Part shown: positions 46,237 through 53,855 of the stretch, piece after piece | Layout of the letters: every line of letters starts with the position of its first letter | Position numbering within the stretch: position 1 is the stretch's first letter | The notes under the pieces: generated by a model | The model's input: the letters and a program-made list of their open reading frames with translations, nothing else | Database searches by the model: none | What the model was told of the DNA's origin: nothing | Position numbers and translations under genes: made by a program | Source of the DNA: Methylobacterium sp. Leaf104 | GTDB lineage: Bacteria > Pseudomonadota > Alphaproteobacteria > Rhizobiales > Beijerinckiaceae | NCBI RefSeq assembly: GCF_001422885.1 | Contig: NZ_LMMZ01000012.1 | Span: 188,388 to 252,387, forward strand | DNA length: 64,000 nt | Direction of reading: 5' to 3'

Positions 46237-46455
46237 TCAGACCCCGGCCCGCCGCTCGTGCCGCCAGAGCGCCACGGCGTGTCGGCGCGCCTCGTAGGCC
46301 CGGCGCATGGGCGAGCCCTCTTCGCCGCGCCCCTCGGGGCTGTAGCCGAAGTGCAGGACACCATCGGGACCGTGCAGACGGGTCACCTCGAACCGCCAGG
46401 CCTGGTCGGCGCGCGCCAGGCCCGCTTCGGTCTCGGCGAGTCGGTTCGTGTGCAT
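46237..46455 (-). CDS. Small hypothetical protein
   Basis: A 72-residue protein starting at the ATG ending at 46455, rich in Arg, Glu and aromatic residues (QAWRFEVTRLHGPDGVLHFGY, then YEARRHAVALWRHE). No leader or known domain. Compact and charged, it looks like a real small protein rather than a shadow frame, but no family is recognised. Confidence 0.45.
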   Translation of the reverse strand: MHTNRLAETEAGLARADQAWRFEVTRLHGPDGVLHFGYSPEGRGEEGSPMRRAYEARRHAVALWRHERRAGV

Positions 46456-46559
46456 GGTCGCGGCCTCGCAGGGGAGAGGATGGACAACGTCGGCCGGCGT
46501 CGTTTGCTCCCGCCTCCCGACCGGCCGCGCATCGCCGGAAAACGCCCGCACCGGGCCGC

Positions 46560-47045
46560 TCAGCCCCGTTCGATCAGCGGGATCGGCAGCGCGTTCGCGC
46601 GCTTGACCTGGCCCAGCGCGAAGCTCGACTCGATCGCCGCGACGCCGTCGAGGCGGGTCAGCTTCTCCTTGAGGAAGCGCTCGTAGGCCGCGAGGTCCTC
46701 GACCACGATCCGGAGCAGGTAATCGCGCTGCCCCGTCATCAGGTAGCAATCGACCACCTCGGGCCAGCGGGCGACCGCCACCGCGAAGCGGTCGAGTTCC
46801 TCCTCGCGCTGGCGCTCGAGCCGAACCGAGGCGAAGACGCTGACCGGCAGGCCGACCGCGACCTGATCGACGACGGCGACGTAGCCCTTGATCACGCCCG
46901 CCGCTTCCAGCAGGCGCACCCGCCGGGCGCAGGGCGAGGCGGAGAGGCCGACGCGGTCGCCGATCTGCTGCACCGTCAGGCGGGCATCCTCCTGGAGACA
47001 GGCGAGAATGCGGCGATCGATGGCGTCGAGAACCGGTTTTGGCAT
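46560..47045 (-). CDS. Lrp/AsnC-family transcriptional regulator
   Basis: The 161-residue regulator has the N-terminal HTH of Lrp/AsnC proteins (LDAIDRRILACLQEDARLTVQQIGDRVGLS) and a C-terminal RAM ligand-binding domain (WPEVVDCYLMTGQRDYLLRIVV). It is divergent from the E1-like gene at 47152 with a 106-base control region in between. The region contains GGCGCCT on both sides (47049 and 47135), a possible site for an Lrp oligomer. The natural reading is that this regulator controls the E1 gene in response to an amino acid or its keto acid, by analogy with MdeR of Pseudomonas putida. Confidence 0.9.
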   Translation of the reverse strand: MPKPVLDAIDRRILACLQEDARLTVQQIGDRVGLSASPCARRVRLLEAAGVIKGYVAVVDQVAVGLPVSVFASVRLERQREEELDRFAVAVARWPEVVDCYLMTGQRDYLLRIVVEDLAAYERFLKEKLTRLDGVAAIESSFALGQVKRANALPIPLIERG

Positions 47046-47151
47046 GAACGGCGCCTCTAGACGGCCTGGGCAGGCTATCTGAGCCAGAGAACGGCGTTTC
47101 GACAAGCTGATTTGGCCAGTTTCACCGCGGGAAGGCGCCTAGGATCGTGTC

Positions 47152-49545
47152 ATGAGCGATCCGCGACTGCCCTACCTCGCCGCCCTGGCCCGCAAGAGCC
47201 TCTGGCTCTCGACCTGGACCATCCACAACGCCAACCACCTGCGCGCCTCCGCCGACGGGCTGAAGGTGGGCGGGCACCAGGCCTCCTCGGCCTCCCTGTG
47301 CGCGATCATGACGGCGCTCTACGGAGCCGTGCTGCGTCCCGAGGACCGGGTCGCGGTCAAGCCGCATGCGAGCCCGGTCTTCCACGCCCTGCAATACCTG
47401 TTCGGCCACCAGACCCGGGAGAAGCTGGAGACCTTTCGCGGCTTCGGCGGCGCCCAGTCCTATCCCTCACGCACGAAGGACGTGGACGACGTCGACTTCT
47501 CCACCGGCTCGGTCGGCCTCGGCGTGGCGCAGACACTGTTCGCGTCGCTGACCCAGGACTACGTCCGGGCCAAGGGCTGGGGCGGCGACCGGCCCGAGGG
47601 CAAGATGGTGGCGCTGATCGGCGACGCCGAGATGGACGAGGGCAACATCTTCGAGGCCCTCCTGGAGGGCTGGAAGCACGGCCTGCGCAACACCTGGTGG
47701 ATCGTCGACTACAACCGCCAGAGCCTCGACGCGGTGGTGCGCGAGGGGCTGTGGGCGAAGTTCGAGGCGATGTTCGCCAATTTCGGCTGGGACGTGGTGG
47801 TGCTGCGCCACGGCTCGCTCCAGCAGGCGGCCTTCGCGGAGCCGGGCGGTTCGCGCCTCAAGGCCTGGATCGAGGCCTGCCCGAACCCGATCTACTCGGC
47901 GCTGGCCTTTCAGGGCGGCGCGGCCTGGCGCCGGCGCCTGACGGAGGAGCTCGGCGACCAGGGCGAGGTCTCGGCCCTGATCGACCGGCGCTCGGACGCC
48001 GAGCTCGCCGCCCTGATGGGCAATCTCGGCGGCCACGACCTAGCCATGCTGCTCGAGGCCTTCGAGGCCGCCCGCAGCCATGACCGCCCGGTCTGCTTCA
48101 TCGCCTACACCATCAAGGGCCACGGCCTGCCGCTGGCCGGCCACAAGGACAACCATGCGGGCCTGCTGACGCCGACCCAGATCGAAGCGTTCCGGGCCGA
48201 GATGGCGATCCGGCCGGGCCACGAATGGGAGCCCTTCGAGGGCCTCGCCGTCGCCCCCGACGCCATGCGCCGCTTCCTTTCCGAAGTGCCCTTCGTGCAG
48301 CGGGGCCGCCGCCGCTACGCGGCGCCGGCGATCCCCGTCCCCGAGCGCCTCGCGGCTCCGAAGCAGGCCGCGCTCTCGACGCAAGGAGGGTTCGGCCTGA
48401 TCCTGCACGAGATCGCCAAGTCCGACTCGGCCTTCGCCGCCCGCATCGTCACCACCGCCCCCGACGTCACGGTCTCGACCAATCTCGGCGCCTGGGTGAA
48501 CCGGCGCGGCCTCTTCGCCAAGGAGGCGATGGCCGACACCTTCCGCAAGGAGCGCATTCCCTCGACCTTCAACTGGACCTTCGCGCCCTCCGGCCAGCAC
48601 CTCGAGCTCGGCATCGCCGAGTCGAACCTGTTCACCGCCCTCTCGGCGCTGGGCCTGTCGCATTCGGTCTTCGGCGAGCGCCTGCTGCCGGTGGGCACGC
48701 TCTACGATCCCTTCATCGAGCGCGGCCTCGATGCCCTGAACTACGCCTGCTACCAGGATGCCCGCTTCCTCCTGGTGGCGACGCCGGCGGGCGTCACCCT
48801 CGCGCCCGAGGGCGGGGCGCACCAGTCGATCAAGACGCCGCTGATCGGCATCGGGCAGGACGGCCTCTCGGCCTTCGAGCCCGCCTTCGTGGACGAGCTC
48901 GCGGTGCTGCTGCGCTTCGCCTTCGCGCACATGCAGCGCTCCGGCCCCGCCGAGCCGGACCCGGTGACCTGCCTGCCCGACGCGGCCGGCGGCTCGGCCT
49001 ATTTCCGGCTCTCCACGCGGAGCCTGGAGCAGCCGGCCCGGGAGATCGGCCCGGAGCTGGCCGCCGACATGGTGGCGGGCGCCTACTGGCTGCGCCGGCC
49101 CGGCCCGAACGCGGAAGTGGTTGTCGCCTACCAGGGGGCCATCGCCCCCGAGGCGATCGCCGCCACCGGCCTGATGGCCGAGGACCGGCGCGACGTCGGC
49201 CTCCTCGCCGTCACCTCCGCCGACCGGCTCCACGCCGGCTGGAATGCCGCCCAGGGCCTGCGCGAGCAGGGATCGCCGGAGGCCTCGAGCCACATCGAGC
49301 GCCTGCTCGCCGAGGTGCCCGCCCCTTGCGGCCTCGTCACCGTCCTCGACGGGCATCCGGCGACCCTCGGCTGGCTCGGCTCGGTGCAGGGCCACCGCAC
49401 CCGGGCGCTCGGCGTCTCGCAATTCGGACAGACCGGCACGATCGCCGACCTCTACCGCCACTTCGGCATCGACGCGCGCGGCATCGCCACGGCGGCCCAG
49501 GCGATCGCCCCCGGCCGGCGGATCCGGCACCTGCGCCTGGCCTGA
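47152..49545 (+). CDS. Homodimeric 2-oxoacid dehydrogenase E1 subunit, MdeB-like
   Basis: The 797-residue thiamin-diphosphate enzyme resembles AceE-type pyruvate dehydrogenase E1 but is shorter by about 90 residues, as is MdeB, the alpha-ketobutyrate dehydrogenase E1 of Pseudomonas. The cofactor motif GDAEMDEGNIFEALLEGWKHGL carries the GD...N signature near residues 162-185; HASPVFHALQYLFG and EGGAHQS are other family segments. Annotation pipelines may label such proteins 'transketolase'. It is divergent from an Lrp regulator, as mdeB sits with mdeR, but no methionine gamma-lyase (mdeA) or E2/E3 gene is present. Substrate is most likely a branched or short 2-oxoacid from amino-acid breakdown, not proven. 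Confidence 0.85.
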   Translation: MSDPRLPYLAALARKSLWLSTWTIHNANHLRASADGLKVGGHQASSASLCAIMTALYGAVLRPEDRVAVKPHASPVFHALQYLFGHQTREKLETFRGFGGAQSYPSRTKDVDDVDFSTGSVGLGVAQTLFASLTQDYVRAKGWGGDRPEGKMVALIGDAEMDEGNIFEALLEGWKHGLRNTWWIVDYNRQSLDAVVREGLWAKFEAMFANFGWDVVVLRHGSLQQAAFAEPGGSRLKAWIEACPNPIYSALAFQGGAAWRRRLTEELGDQGEVSALIDRRSDAELAALMGNLGGHDLAMLLEAFEAARSHDRPVCFIAYTIKGHGLPLAGHKDNHAGLLTPTQIEAFRAEMAIRPGHEWEPFEGLAVAPDAMRRFLSEVPFVQRGRRRYAAPAIPVPERLAAPKQAALSTQGGFGLILHEIAKSDSAFAARIVTTAPDVTVSTNLGAWVNRRGLFAKEAMADTFRKERIPSTFNWTFAPSGQHLELGIAESNLFTALSALGLSHSVFGERLLPVGTLYDPFIERGLDALNYACYQDARFLLVATPAGVTLAPEGGAHQSIKTPLIGIGQDGLSAFEPAFVDELAVLLRFAFAHMQRSGPAEPDPVTCLPDAAGGSAYFRLSTRSLEQPAREIGPELAADMVAGAYWLRRPGPNAEVVVAYQGAIAPEAIAATGLMAEDRRDVGLLAVTSADRLHAGWNAAQGLREQGSPEASSHIERLLAEVPAPCGLVTVLDGHPATLGWLGSVQGHRTRALGVSQFGQTGTIADLYRHFGIDARGIATAAQAIAPGRRIRHLRLA

Positions 49546-49903
49546 AGCGGCCTCCACCGGCGCCGCAGGCCCGCTCCGGATCCGGGCGTCGCGGCGGCGT
49601 GACGCGCGCCGCCCTTCAGGGCGTCGGCATGCGCGCGGAAACCCTCGACCGCCGCGACGAGGCCGGACCGGCGCTGGTCGAGATGCGTGGGATCGGCCTG
49701 GGTGCGAGGCGGAACGTCCGGTCGGCCCGTGCATTCGATCACATCCGGCGGCCTGCGCCGGTGTGGGGCGGGCATGCGGCCGGGGCGGGCGGCGTGCCGC
49801 CGGCCGACGGCGTCGCCGGGCGAGCGACGGGGATCCCTCGTCCGGCCCCGTGGACGGGCTCCAGTGCCGGCCGCGAGGCGAAGGCGCGGACGGAGGGCAG
49901 GGC
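49546..49903. other. Gene-free stretch
   Basis: About 360 bases between the E1-like gene and the DUF72 gene, both rightward. It is as G+C-rich as the genes and crossed by open frames on both strands that are arginine- and proline-rich with no domain. An imperfect GGAGGGCAG site near 49891 serves the DUF72 gene. Nothing else seen. Confidence 0.45.
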
Positions 49904-50668
49904 GTGATCGCGATCGGAACGGCCGGGTGGAGCGTGCCGAAGGGCTGTGCGGAGGCGTTTCCCGCCGACGGCAGCCATCTGGAACGGTACGCCCGACGGC
50001 TCGACGTGGTGGAGATCAACACCTCGTTCCATCGCCCTCACCGGGTCGAGACCTATGCGCGGTGGGCCGGCGCCACACCGGAGCATTTCCGCTTCGCCGT
50101 CAAACTCCCGCGCACGATCACCCACGAGCAGCGCCTTCAGCACGTGGAGGCGCCCCTGCGGCGCGTCCTGAGCGAGGTCGCCGGGCTCGGCCCGAAGCTC
50201 GGCCCGCTCCTGCTGCAGACGCCGCCGAGCCTGCGCTTCGACCCTCAGGTGAGCGCCGGGTTCCTGCGGCGCTTTCGGGACGCCCATGCCGGCAGCATCG
50301 TCTGCGAGCCGCGGCATGCCAGCTGGTTCGCGCCGCAGGTCGATGCGCTGCTGTCGGAGCTGCGGATCGCGCGCGTGGCGGCCGATCCGGCCCCGGTGCC
50401 CGGCGCGGGGGAGCCTGGCGGCTGGCCCGGACTGCGCTACCATCGCCTCCACGGTTCGCCGAAGATCTACGTTTCCGCCTATACGACGCGGATTCTCGAC
50501 GCGCTGGCCGGCCGCCTGGCGGCGGAGGCCGCGCAGGGATGCGAGAGCTGGTGCATCTTCGACAACACCGCCGCCTTCGCGGCGACCGGCGACGCGCTCG
50601 CCCTCCGCCGGCGCGCCAGCTCCCCGGACGACCGGGCGGATCGCACCCGCCATCGTGACGCCCCCTGA
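49904..50668 (+). CDS. DUF72 family protein
   Basis: The 254-residue protein belongs to the DUF72/YecE family, TIM-barrel-like proteins of unknown function. Signature pieces are IGTAGWSVP at the start, VVEINTSFHRPH (the N-S-F/Y motif), FRFAVKLPRTITHEQRL, LLLQTPPSLRFD and YHRLHGSP followed by WCIFDNTA near the end. There is no ATG; a GTG at 49904 preceded by GGAGGGCAG is the start. The C-terminal 20 residues after the domain are basic. The tRNA-Arg gene follows 92 bases later. Confidence 0.88.
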   Translation: MIAIGTAGWSVPKGCAEAFPADGSHLERYARRLDVVEINTSFHRPHRVETYARWAGATPEHFRFAVKLPRTITHEQRLQHVEAPLRRVLSEVAGLGPKLGPLLLQTPPSLRFDPQVSAGFLRRFRDAHAGSIVCEPRHASWFAPQVDALLSELRIARVAADPAPVPGAGEPGGWPGLRYHRLHGSPKIYVSAYTTRILDALAGRLAAEAAQGCESWCIFDNTAAFAATGDALALRRRASSPDDRADRTRHRDAP

Positions 50669-50760
50669 CGACCGAAGGCACCACGCCCCCTCGCGTCCCG
50701 AGGCCCGCCACAGACCCGTTGCACGGAGCCCCCGCATGGGCTACCAGAGCGACACGGTCA

Positions 50761-50837
50761 GCACCCGTAGCTCAGCTGGATAGAGCGTTGCCCTCCGAAG
50801 GCAAAGGTCACACGTTCGAATCGTGTCGGGTGCGCCA
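50761..50837 (+). tRNA. tRNA-Arg (anticodon CCG)
   Basis: A complete 77-base cloverleaf with encoded CCA: acceptor stem GCACCCG / CGGGTGC, D-arm with AGCTCAGCTGGATAGAGC, anticodon stem TTGCC / GGCAA enclosing the loop CTCCGAA (anticodon CCG, reading CGG codons), T-arm CACACGTTCGAATCGTGT and a G discriminator. CGG is a common arginine codon in this base composition. The sequence to its right is gene-poor, which would suit a tRNA used as an integration site. Confidence 0.97.
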
Positions 50838-51248
50838 ATTCTTCCAATCACGCAGCTGATTTCCACCGCGGCCGTCGAGGGCCTGCGGAAGCGCGCGGCA
50901 AGAAGTCGGCGTGTGGCCATACGCTCGATCTCATCCCGTCGGAAGGCGCAACCGATTCGGCGAGGCCTCCCTGCCAGGGTCCTGCAGGAGCTGCGATCGC
51001 GGCGGCGTGGCAGACCCGGACCCGAGGAGCACGCCCTGTCCGAGCCTCCGAGCGAGGAGCGGAACTCAGCCGAGGTGGCCGTTGCGAAGGGGCAGCGCCA
51101 GCCCATCCGGACGCCGAGGCGCCCGTCAGCGGCGCGGACGCGCGGTCAGCCCGAGCGGGCCGGAGTGGCGCATGGCCGGGCTTTTGGTGCAGAATGACGC
51201 CGATCCCAATCGGCCTGCCATGCATCCAAAGGCAAAAGGTTACCTGGA
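50838..51248. other. Gene-free stretch after tRNA-Arg
   Basis: About 410 bases without a convincing gene. A leftward frame from 51106 runs across the tRNA, translating its antisense strand, a well-known false protein. No repeat of the tRNA 3' end was seen by eye, so an attachment site cannot be claimed. Confidence 0.5.
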
Positions 51249-51797
51249 ATGACGCCTTCTGTTCTCGCGCGGACGAGCGTTGCCTCTGTGGCGGCGGCCC
51301 TTGCTCTTTGCGCACCGACCGCCGCTCAGGTTCAGCCTGAGCCCCTCAGCTACCCAGTCGGTCTCGATCCTTACGGCGACAACTTTCTGGCCTTGCGCAG
51401 CCTCCCGAGCAGTACCGAAGGCGTGCGCATCGCCAGACTCGGACCCGACACGCTGTTCACCGAGGTTGGCCGCCGAGACGGATGGGTCAACATCCGGCTT
51501 CCGTCCGGACAGACAGGATGGGTCAGCGCCCGCCACGTCGGCTGCTGCCGTACCGTCGCGATGAGCCCGAGCGCGCCGAGCGGAGCGGCCGCCCCGTCGT
51601 GCGAGGCGCTATGGACCGAACGGAACGCGATCTTCAAAGCGGGCGGCTACTGCTTTCGCACCCCGCAGGCCATTCGGGCGTTCGGCAATGCCGGTTGCCA
51701 GTACGACGACGAGGCCGAGGTGCCTCTCTCGGCGCGCCAGCGTGAGCAGGTCGCCCGGATCCGCACCTCGGAGCGGAGCCTGGGCTGCACCCCATAG
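51249..51797 (+). CDS. Exported SH3-like protein with YARHG domain
   Basis: The 182-residue protein has a signal peptide (MTPSVLARTSVASVAAALALCAPTAA), a bacterial SH3-like region (FLALRSLPSS... GWVSARHVG, about 45-105) and a C-terminal YARHG domain (CEALWTERNAIFKAGGYCF, then AIRAFGNAGC with conserved aromatic and Cys pairs). Such layouts are typical of envelope-surface proteins that bind cell-wall or protein ligands. The start ATG is at 51249. It begins the accessory-looking stretch right of tRNA-Arg, and its base composition is slightly lower in G+C than core genes. Confidence 0.82.
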   Translation: MTPSVLARTSVASVAAALALCAPTAAQVQPEPLSYPVGLDPYGDNFLALRSLPSSTEGVRIARLGPDTLFTEVGRRDGWVNIRLPSGQTGWVSARHVGCCRTVAMSPSAPSGAAAPSCEALWTERNAIFKAGGYCFRTPQAIRAFGNAGCQYDDEAEVPLSARQREQVARIRTSERSLGCTP

Positions 51798-51893
51798 GCA
51801 CCGGCCTTCCGTTCGTCGAACCAAGGACGCGGTCGCCTCGCCGTCGCCCCTCGATCGGATCGGCGACGGCGCGGATGACGAGGCCGGTCGGCC

Positions 51894-51927
51894 GGCCTGG
51901 CCTGGCTTGGCCTGGCCTGGCCTGGCC
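51894..51927 (+). repeat. GGCCT pentanucleotide repeat
   Basis: Just under seven units of GGCCT (one reading GGCTT) run head to tail, ending 29 bases before the ATG of the next gene and about ten bases before its GAAGAGG ribosome site. Slippage here would change spacing in the promoter/leader. Confidence 0.8.
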
Positions 51928-51956
51928 GTTCCGGGAAACGAAGAGGTGAGATCGCC

Positions 51957-52394
51957 ATGGGGCGGCACCCGGTCGTCGCGATGTTCGCGCTCTGCGCTTC
52001 GGTGGCACTCGCCGCGCCGTCCCGTGCCCAGTCGCCGCAGCCCGCCACCGGTGTCAACGACTGGGCCGCGTTCCGGGCGGCACTGGCCTCCTGCTGGATC
52101 GTACCGATGGAGACGAGGGGCTCCTCGATCGCCCTTCGTTTCGGCCTGGACAAGACGGGTCGCCTGCGCGGCCGCCCGCTCGTCACGGCCCGACAGTTGA
52201 CGGGCGATCGGGAGACCCGGACGCGCTTCGAGGCCGCCGCCTTCGACGCGCTCGCTCGATGTCTGCCGATGGCTGTGACACCCGCCTTCGGCGCCATCCT
52301 CGGCGAGAGCCCGGTGAGGCTGCGCCTGGCCAACACGCCCCCCGAGCCCGCCTACCAGATCAACAGCAACATCACGCTCTTCGCCCCCCAATAG
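51957..52394 (+). CDS. Exported protein of unknown function, possible TonB-like fold
   Basis: The 145-residue protein has a signal peptide (FALCASVALAAPSRAQ), then a domain with the pattern ALRFGLDKTGRLRGRPLV that resembles the TonB-C-like 'energy transducer' fold seen in small exported proteins, with conserved cysteines (LASCW and ALARCLP). The start ATG at 51957 has a GAAGAGGTGAG ribosome site. The upstream pentanucleotide repeat could modulate its expression. It follows the SH3/YARHG gene in the same direction. Function unknown. Confidence 0.72.
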   Translation: MGRHPVVAMFALCASVALAAPSRAQSPQPATGVNDWAAFRAALASCWIVPMETRGSSIALRFGLDKTGRLRGRPLVTARQLTGDRETRTRFEAAAFDALARCLPMAVTPAFGAILGESPVRLRLANTPPEPAYQINSNITLFAPQ

Positions 52395-52479
52395 GGCCGG
52401 GCACGACCTCGGACACAGGCGGCGCGTTCCGTGGGCTCGCGACGCGGGCCTCGCCGCAAGCCGCGGATTGCGCAGACGG

Positions 52480-52731
52480 TCAGGCGGTCAGCAGGCCGCC
52501 GGCCGGGATGCGCACGGTGAAGGCCCTGCCCTCGTCGAGCCAGCCGGGACCGCCGCCCCGATGCACCAAAGGCCCTTGGCGCGCATAGCGGGCGGCCTGC
52601 CTCTCCGATCCTTCCTGGTCTTCGAGAGCCCGCCTCGAACCGGGGACGGTCCGGGTGACGTCTCCGAGCACACTCGGAATTCCGCGCTCCGCTCCGGAAT
52701 ACCGGTCGATCGCAAGAGACGATTCGACCAT
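52480..52731 (-). CDS. Doubtful small protein
   Basis: A frame of 83 residues (or 112 from 52818) ends in ARYARQGPLVHRGGGPGWLDEGRAFTVRIPAGGLLTA, which looks like a protein C-terminus rather than random translation. There is no recognisable domain and no strong ribosome site. It may be the remains of a longer gene. Confidence 0.28.
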   Translation of the reverse strand: MVESSLAIDRYSGAERGIPSVLGDVTRTVPGSRRALEDQEGSERQAARYARQGPLVHRGGGPGWLDEGRAFTVRIPAGGLLTA

Positions 52732-52757
52732 CAGGACATGGAACGCCTCAATTCTGA

Positions 52758-53000
52758 TTACGTAACCTTGATCTTCTTGAGAATGATGCCACTTTGATTT
52801 CTGATATTCAGATCCCAATCAGCCCCCGCCTCCGTCAAGCTGCCATCCGCATGCATTTCGTCGATCACGATGAGGGCCTGTTCTACGGCCGTATCCACGT
52901 CTTCGACCTCGATTCCCAAGTCGTCACGCAACAACGACTGCCCGTCTGTGAGATCGAAGAAGAAGTGCGGTAACAACGTAAGCCTCCCAGGATGGTTCAT
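52758..53000 (-). CDS. DUF6894 family small protein
   Basis: The 80-residue protein shows the family's opening (PHFFFDLTDGQSLLRDDLGIEVED) with the conserved FFDxxDG and DxxG segments and a helix carrying AxxQALIVIDE. Members are abundant in Methylobacterium and relatives; their function is unknown, with stress roles suspected. The start ATG ends at 53000. Its neighbourhood is A+T-rich for this genome (53001-53120), which may hold its promoter. Confidence 0.8.
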   Translation of the reverse strand: MNHPGRLTLLPHFFFDLTDGQSLLRDDLGIEVEDVDTAVEQALIVIDEMHADGSLTEAGADWDLNIRNQSGIILKKIKVT

Positions 53001-53182
53001 GTGCGACGGTCAAACTCTGGGACTTAAGTAATTTCAAGTCTGCAGGGATTAAAAAATCACTTGATCGCCCAGCTTGGGCGCATCAAATAAGGAACTCGGC
53101 AGCGGGCGATATCGTTGAATATTGTCCCATTCACTGATAATTGATGCAACTGTGTTGGCCGACCAGGGACGAGGGCATAATC

Positions 53183-53314
53183 GTGCACGCCGTGACAGAT
53201 CCCGAAAAACCCTCACCACCTCAGAACGAAGATCAGCACGCGGAGGTGATCCGCGCGCACATTCGAAACATTGTCAAAAAGATTATTGCGCACAATCCGA
53301 GCCGGATAGATTAA
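53183..53314 (+). CDS. Small hypothetical protein with GTG start
   Basis: A 43-residue frame opens with GTG at 53183, seven bases after GAGGG, a good ribosome site, and ends at 53314. It reads PEKPSPPQNEDQHAEVIRAHI then a basic helix NIVKKIIAHNP. An ATG at 53144 in the same frame gives 56 residues but has no ribosome site. Codon use is less G+C-biased than core genes, so this is a tentative accessory gene. Confidence 0.38.
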   Translation: MHAVTDPEKPSPPQNEDQHAEVIRAHIRNIVKKIIAHNPSRID

Positions 53315-53855
53315 AAATCAGGCAAATGGATGCAAAATAGTGGTATGCTTCGCCAACACCTAGCCTACAGGACATAGAGCGAAGCGATCCTGCAGACTTC
53401 CCTGCTCGGCCCGTTCCGGAACCTGGTCCATCGGGACCATGGAGAGCACGAGACGTTGCAGGTATCGGATCGGAACCTTGCCGCAGCGCCACGGGCTCTC
53501 CGGGAGAGACCGTTGCCGCGCCCCGGCAGGCGCTCGGGCCAAGGCCTGGACGAGGTCGAATCCCGTCCGGTGATCGGCAGGCGTCCACGATCACGGACGG
53601 TGCCGCGCCACGCAGCTTGCCGAACCTGCCACCGTTCCGCCTGCGCTCGTCTTCTTCCGCCCGACCGTCTCCGGCCGCGGTCGCCGCAACGATCCATGGC
53701 GATGCCGCGGACGGGATCGCCGGACGCGGAGCCTCGGCCACCTTGCGCCCTTCGATGTTCTACCCTCAGGTAGCCGGACGGTAACCGGAACGTGAACCGA
53801 ATGACCAGCGCCCACGACGTTGCGGAACGTCGGCATCCGAGCTCGCTGCCGCCCC
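53315..53855. other. Gene-free stretch upstream of the hybrid kinase
   Basis: About 540 bases. The left third is A+T-rich; the rest is G+C-rich with several long open frames on the minus strand (for example 53283-53741) that translate to arginine/proline-rich sequence with no domain. No RNA gene or clear promoter recognised. Confidence 0.45.

Noticed and set aside
49739..50737. 332-codon minus-strand frame antisense to DUF72
   Set aside because: It mirrors the real DUF72 coding frame and has no motif.
50741..51106. Minus-strand protein ending with APDTIRTCDLCLRRATLYPAELRV
   Set aside because: This is the antisense translation of tRNA-Arg, a well-known false protein in databases.
53283..53741. 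153-codon minus-strand frame
   Set aside because: Composition is arginine/proline/glycine-rich, with no ribosome site or domain; the region changes base composition inside it.
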